In this document: in pieces, positions 60,116-64,000 of the stretch
How positions within the stretch are numbered: the first letter of the stretch is position 1
Layout of the letters: the number at the start of each line of letters is the position of its first letter
DNA from: Lytechinus pictus
Lineage: Eukaryota; Echinodermata; Echinoidea; Temnopleuroida; Toxopneustidae
DNA: 64,000 nucleotides
Assembly: GCF_037042905.1 (NCBI RefSeq)
Contig: NC_087257.1
Span: 28,914,001 to 28,978,000, forward strand
Direction: 5' to 3'
Notes under the pieces: generated by a model
What the model was told of the DNA's origin: nothing
Seen by the model: only the letters and a program-made list of their open reading frames with translations
Databases searched by the model: none
Program-made: the position numbers and the translations under genes

Positions 60116-61719
60116 ATGTTCTTTTTCCCCCTCTAACTTGAAATACCCCCACCCATCTAACACCCTGTTCATTTAATTGACATGACATATTAGAACCCAT
60201 TTTTATATTATCAGCCAAATGGTCACTTAACTGTTATAATAATAATAATAATAATAACTAGATTTTAATTCGTCATGCGGACGAATTAGGTGGTCTGTCA
60301 TGATTTTTCATTCATTGTCGGCTAATGTTGTATAAAATGAATCCCGGGAATGAATCATTCAGATATGATTGATAATCTTGATCATAGACATCAAAGGAAT
60401 AAATTTTGACCATTGCTAAATGTGATTATAAATGTAGTGATGACAATCGTGATGATTATAATGATGGTGGTGATAATGCAATATGTTAAATACGAAATAA
60501 AGTTAAGAGCACGTAAAATGCCGGCTTAAAAACTCTCCAAAAATCTCAGACGATTTTACCGAAATTGGCTTTCCAAAATTGCGCAATGAAAGGCGCCTTA
60601 ATTTTCACAGCAGCTAATTTTTAATCGACAGTTTGATGTTTTTTATGCAAAATCTTGTTAAAATTTCTTTTTACTTTGAGCATTTTTTTTTAAATTTCAC
60701 CCACTGACATTTCACAATGTCAGTGGGTATTAATTTCACAGAATACTTGAAAATTCATAGGTGATACTTTTTAAAAGCTAAAATATCTTAAATATTTTTG
60801 TTCAAATTTTCTGCTACATTTCAATAGATTTTAATGAGAAGTTTCATAATGCTATAATTTCACAGCATTCACATCAAAACTCATCAGTGATGTATTTGAT
60901 AAAAGAACCAGATTTTTTTGTAAATGTTTGCCAAATTTCTGAAAATTTTTAAACATTTCAAATAATATTTTCCGTCAAAAATTTTCAATATCCATTTAAT
61001 TGTGTATGACTTTGACATTTACTTGAAAATTATTTCTTGATGATTTTTACTGAAAAAAGTCAGGTAAAAGATTCAAATACTGGCAATTTTCCCGCAAAAT
61101 TTCGGGAACATGTGTAATTAACTAAATTGCACAATTTTTTCATTTCACAGAAGGTACCTGAAAATTTGTTATATGTTATATTAAGTAAAAATGAACAAAC
61201 GGAAAAAAATCCAGGAATTTCCGCAAAATGTCCGGAATGAAAATTTTCAACCCAATAGCGTTTAAATATTGCAGCGTTTACTAAAAAATACATAAATGAT
61301 GTTTTACAATGTTAAAATTGCCCCTTAAAAAGTTCCGGCAAAATTACAAAAATTGTCCTACATAAAAAAATGCAAGGCAAGTGGGCTTGAAATTTTCAGG
61401 AAGACTGTACAATTGGTTAATAAAACATTTCTCCAAAGAATTTCGCAAAAATTACGTCCAGAAAAAATTTGCCAAAAATTAAACACATCATAACACATTG
61501 ATGCTGTGGTCAAAAGTCAAAATTATTCACACGTTATTTGTAGAGAATTATCTTCACTACATGATATCAAAATTTGAGAGAAAACTGACCAGTAATAAAG
61601 AAGATACAGTCAAGTACGTTGACGTATGTTGCGAAAATATGTAATTTTCACTGATAACTTAATATTAACGTAATTATGAAATCTTCAAATGAGATATTGA
61701 TTATATCAAAGAGTGAGAA

Positions 61720-63570
61720 AAAATTTGGGGTCAACGGACTCCCTGAAGAGCTACAGTGAATTTTATATAGGCATATTTTTGCCCATTTACGCGCGAGTAA
61801 TGCAAATTTGAATGGACGCGCATTCCCGTATTATTGGTCGTAAGAGGCTGAATGAGGTATCAAATTAATCAGAAGCTAATGGACAATGGACAGACATGAA
61901 ATAAATGATGACTCGAAGATGCATACCGATGGTAGGTGCAAGAACGCGCACGCATACCTGTGCGCGCGCAAATTCTTGACATGCTCAAAATGACCCGAAA
62001 CGTACCCAAACTTGACCACGGTTGATTTGGGGAATTTTTGAATTTTGACGCGCGCGTACGTGCGCGTCGTGACCTTTGCATGACCTCTGATGACATGTCC
62101 TGATGACCTGTCACCTGAACTTGATATGATGCAAATATGGATGATTTTTTATGATTAGTTGCGATGATATGATCAATCATATAATTTTACAAAATGGCGC
62201 CTAGATGACGTCATCATGATTTGATAACCTTGAAAAGTTTCGTTTCACGATTCCATAATAATTTCCATACATGACATGAAAATCAAGAAATTTGACAAGC
62301 CCGATTTTGAGATAAAGTGGGAACAAAATTTGGCAATAAAAATAAATAAAGTAAATTCTGACGAATATAATAGGTGATCTGTCATCTTAATGACAGACCA
62401 CCTAAAAAGGACCAAAAAAAAAAAAAAAAAAAAAAAAAGGGGGTCCAGCGAGGTTTGAACCACCGAACCCTGGTATACCAGTCAGGTGTGTTATCCAGTC
62501 GGCCACAGTGTGTTCGACAAGCACAGAGAGCAAAATAGGAAACATATTGTCAACTTGACATTGAATGTAAATTCTTGCAATTCCAAATTGGCATGATGAC
62601 AAAACTCTACAAATTCTAGTTTTGAGAATAGTACAAGCTTTAAAATGAAACAGTGGAGATATTGTCTAAAGGATACATTCTAAGCTAAAACATATTGAAA
62701 ATTTGGCGAGAACAGACCAAGATTTACGGAATTAAAATCAATTTAAATGACTGTGGTGACATCATGAAACAGAAAACACTTGTTCTTAGTTCCGACGCCA
62801 TTTTGATGACGTCACGATGTAATTAAGAGTCAAATGTGGCATGAAATCATATCTCCTTTTCATACTCTATTCGAATATGAAAAGAAAAATTGGGGTCAAC
62901 GGACTCCCTGAAGAGCTACAGTGAATTTTATATAGGCATATTTTAGCCCATTTACGCGCGCGTAATGCAAATTTGAATGGACGCGCATTCCCGTATTATT
63001 GGTCGTAAGAGGCTGAATGAGGTATCAAATTAATCAGAAGATAATGGACAATGGAAAGACATGAAAGAAATGATGACTCGAAGATGCATAACGATGGTAG
63101 GTGCAAGAACGCGCACGCATACCTGTGCGCGCGCAAATTCTTGACATGCTCAAAATGACCAGAAACGTACCCAAACTTGACCACGGTCGATTTGTGGAAA
63201 TTTAAAATTTTGACGCGCGCGTACGTGCGCGTCGTGACCTTTGCATGACCTCTGATGATATGTCCTGATGACCTGTCACCTGAACTTGATATGATGCAAA
63301 TATGGATGATTTTTGATGATTAGTTGCGATGATATGATCAATCATTTAATTTTACAAAATGGCGCCTAGATGACGTCATCATGATTTGATAACCTTGAAA
63401 AGCTTCCATTCCCATGTCCATAATGATGCCCATACATGACATGAAAATCAAGGAAATTGACATGCCCGATTTTGAGATAGAGGTGGACAAAGATTTGGCA
63501 ATAAAAATAAATAAAGTAAATTCTGACGAATATAATAGGTGATCTGTCATCTTAATGACAGACCACCTAA
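61720..63570. repeat. 685-bp direct duplication, offset 1165 bp
   Basis: Segment 61720-62405 recurs at 62885-63570 with few differences. Landmarks TCAACGGACTCCCTGAAGAG (61731 and 62896) and GACCACCTAA (62396 and 63561) give the same 1165-bp offset. Both copies contain GCGCGCGTACGTGCGCGTCG and ATGGCGCCTAGATGACGTCA. Confidence 0.93.
62438..62520 (-). tRNA. tRNA-like pseudogene or SINE head
   Basis: The minus strand has an A-box-like TGGCCGACTGG and a B-box-like GGTTCAAACCT at tRNA-like spacing, with CACTGGT and ACCAGGG flanking a shortened anticodon loop. It is followed by CCCCC and about 24 T, which would stop RNA polymerase III. The acceptor stem does not pair and the anticodon arm is truncated, so it is not a functional tRNA. 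Confidence 0.4.
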
Positions 63571-63819
63571 TAATAATGTAACTTGTAAAGTGCCATCATC
63601 AGACACATCAATTTCTACCTCCTGTAAGAAAAGTATTTGTATTCATCATCTTGCCTAAAAAAAACTGGAATTAGTAGAATTTACATGATACATTGTGAAG
63701 GTGTTCGCATTTAATGCCGTAACTATACATTTTTAAGAACACAGTTGGTAACTCTTTTTTCGTTGACAAGCTTTAATCAAACCCACAACTGTATTTTAAT
63801 TTCTTTGTTGTATTTTTTT

Positions 63820-64000
63820 CACTTTGTGCTGGAAGTCTGCCACATACACAGCGTTTGAGGGTGTGACACTATCACTTTGTGCTGGAAGTCTGCCACATAC
63901 GCAGCGTTTGAAGGTGTGACACTATCACTTTGTGCTGGAAGTCTGCCACATACGCAGCGTTTGAAGGTGTGACACTATCACTTTGTGCTGGAAGTCTGCC
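63820..64000. repeat. 53-bp tandem repeat, continues past the window
   Basis: Units begin CACTTTGTGCTGGAAGTCTG at 63820, 63873, 63926 and 63979, exactly 53 bp apart, almost identical. The array is cut by the window end. Confidence 0.97.

Larger units (their letters stand above)
60260..63570. mobile_element. Long element with GGTGGTCTGTCAT ends
   Basis: TTAGGTGGTCTGTCATGA near 60286 faces ATGACAGACCACCTAA at about 62390 and again at about 63555. The interior is AT-rich with TTTCACAG and AAAATTT motifs and no convincing coding frame. The right part is duplicated (see the next entry). Confidence 0.65.

Overview
This is a eukaryotic, intron-rich, AT-rich window. It shows GT-AG introns, many short terminal-inverted-repeat elements, tandem satellites and trinucleotide microsatellites. 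The gene content and repeat style suggest an invertebrate deuterostome, most likely an echinoderm such as a sea urchin; this organism call is an inference from style, not from a database match.

Layout. (1) 1-4552 is upstream DNA with a hairpin element, a tandem/inverted repeat cluster and about 3.5 copies of a ~560-bp tandem repeat. (2) 4553-24189 (+) is a complete BRCA1 orthologue: an N-terminal RING, a giant central exon of about 5.3 kb, an SSQS segment plus PALB2-type coiled coil, and tandem BRCT repeats. Thirteen exons join in frame to about 2548 residues. The second BRCT carries a 135-bp in-frame tandem duplication of an acceptor plus exon, and the 3' flank holds decayed tandem copies of the last coding exon. 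(3) 24190-35052 is intergenic and dominated by transposons, including a three-deep nest of elements with TA, TTAA and TAAGTA target duplications, and a large palindrome. (4) 35053-47966 (-) is a white/scarlet-like ABCG half transporter. Eighteen exons were joined by eye, its extreme 5' end was not found, and one intron is GC-AG. Its introns carry large GAT/ATC and GAA arrays. (5) 48240-49440 is a ~209-bp satellite rich in CCTATAGG. (6) 50089-59444 holds two intact head-to-head genes: a three-exon CACTA/EnSpm-like transposase (-) and a six-exon BEN-domain protein (+) with a coiled coil. They share an ~800-bp divergent promoter interval and are proposed as one two-gene mobile system. (7) 59445-64000 is repeat DNA: a 670-bp inverted-repeat element flush against the BEN stop codon, a long element with a 1165-bp-offset duplication flanking a tRNA-like sequence, and a 53-bp tandem repeat running off the end.

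BRCA1 and the ABCG gene are convergent host genes. The RING, coiled coil and BRCT of BRCA1 predict the usual BARD1-, PALB2- and phosphopeptide-dependent DNA repair roles. The ABCG gene predicts a membrane half transporter that must dimerise. No CRISPR arrays, rRNA genes or prokaryotic features were seen. All exon joins were made by eye from splice-site consensus, reading-phase agreement and remembered family motifs.
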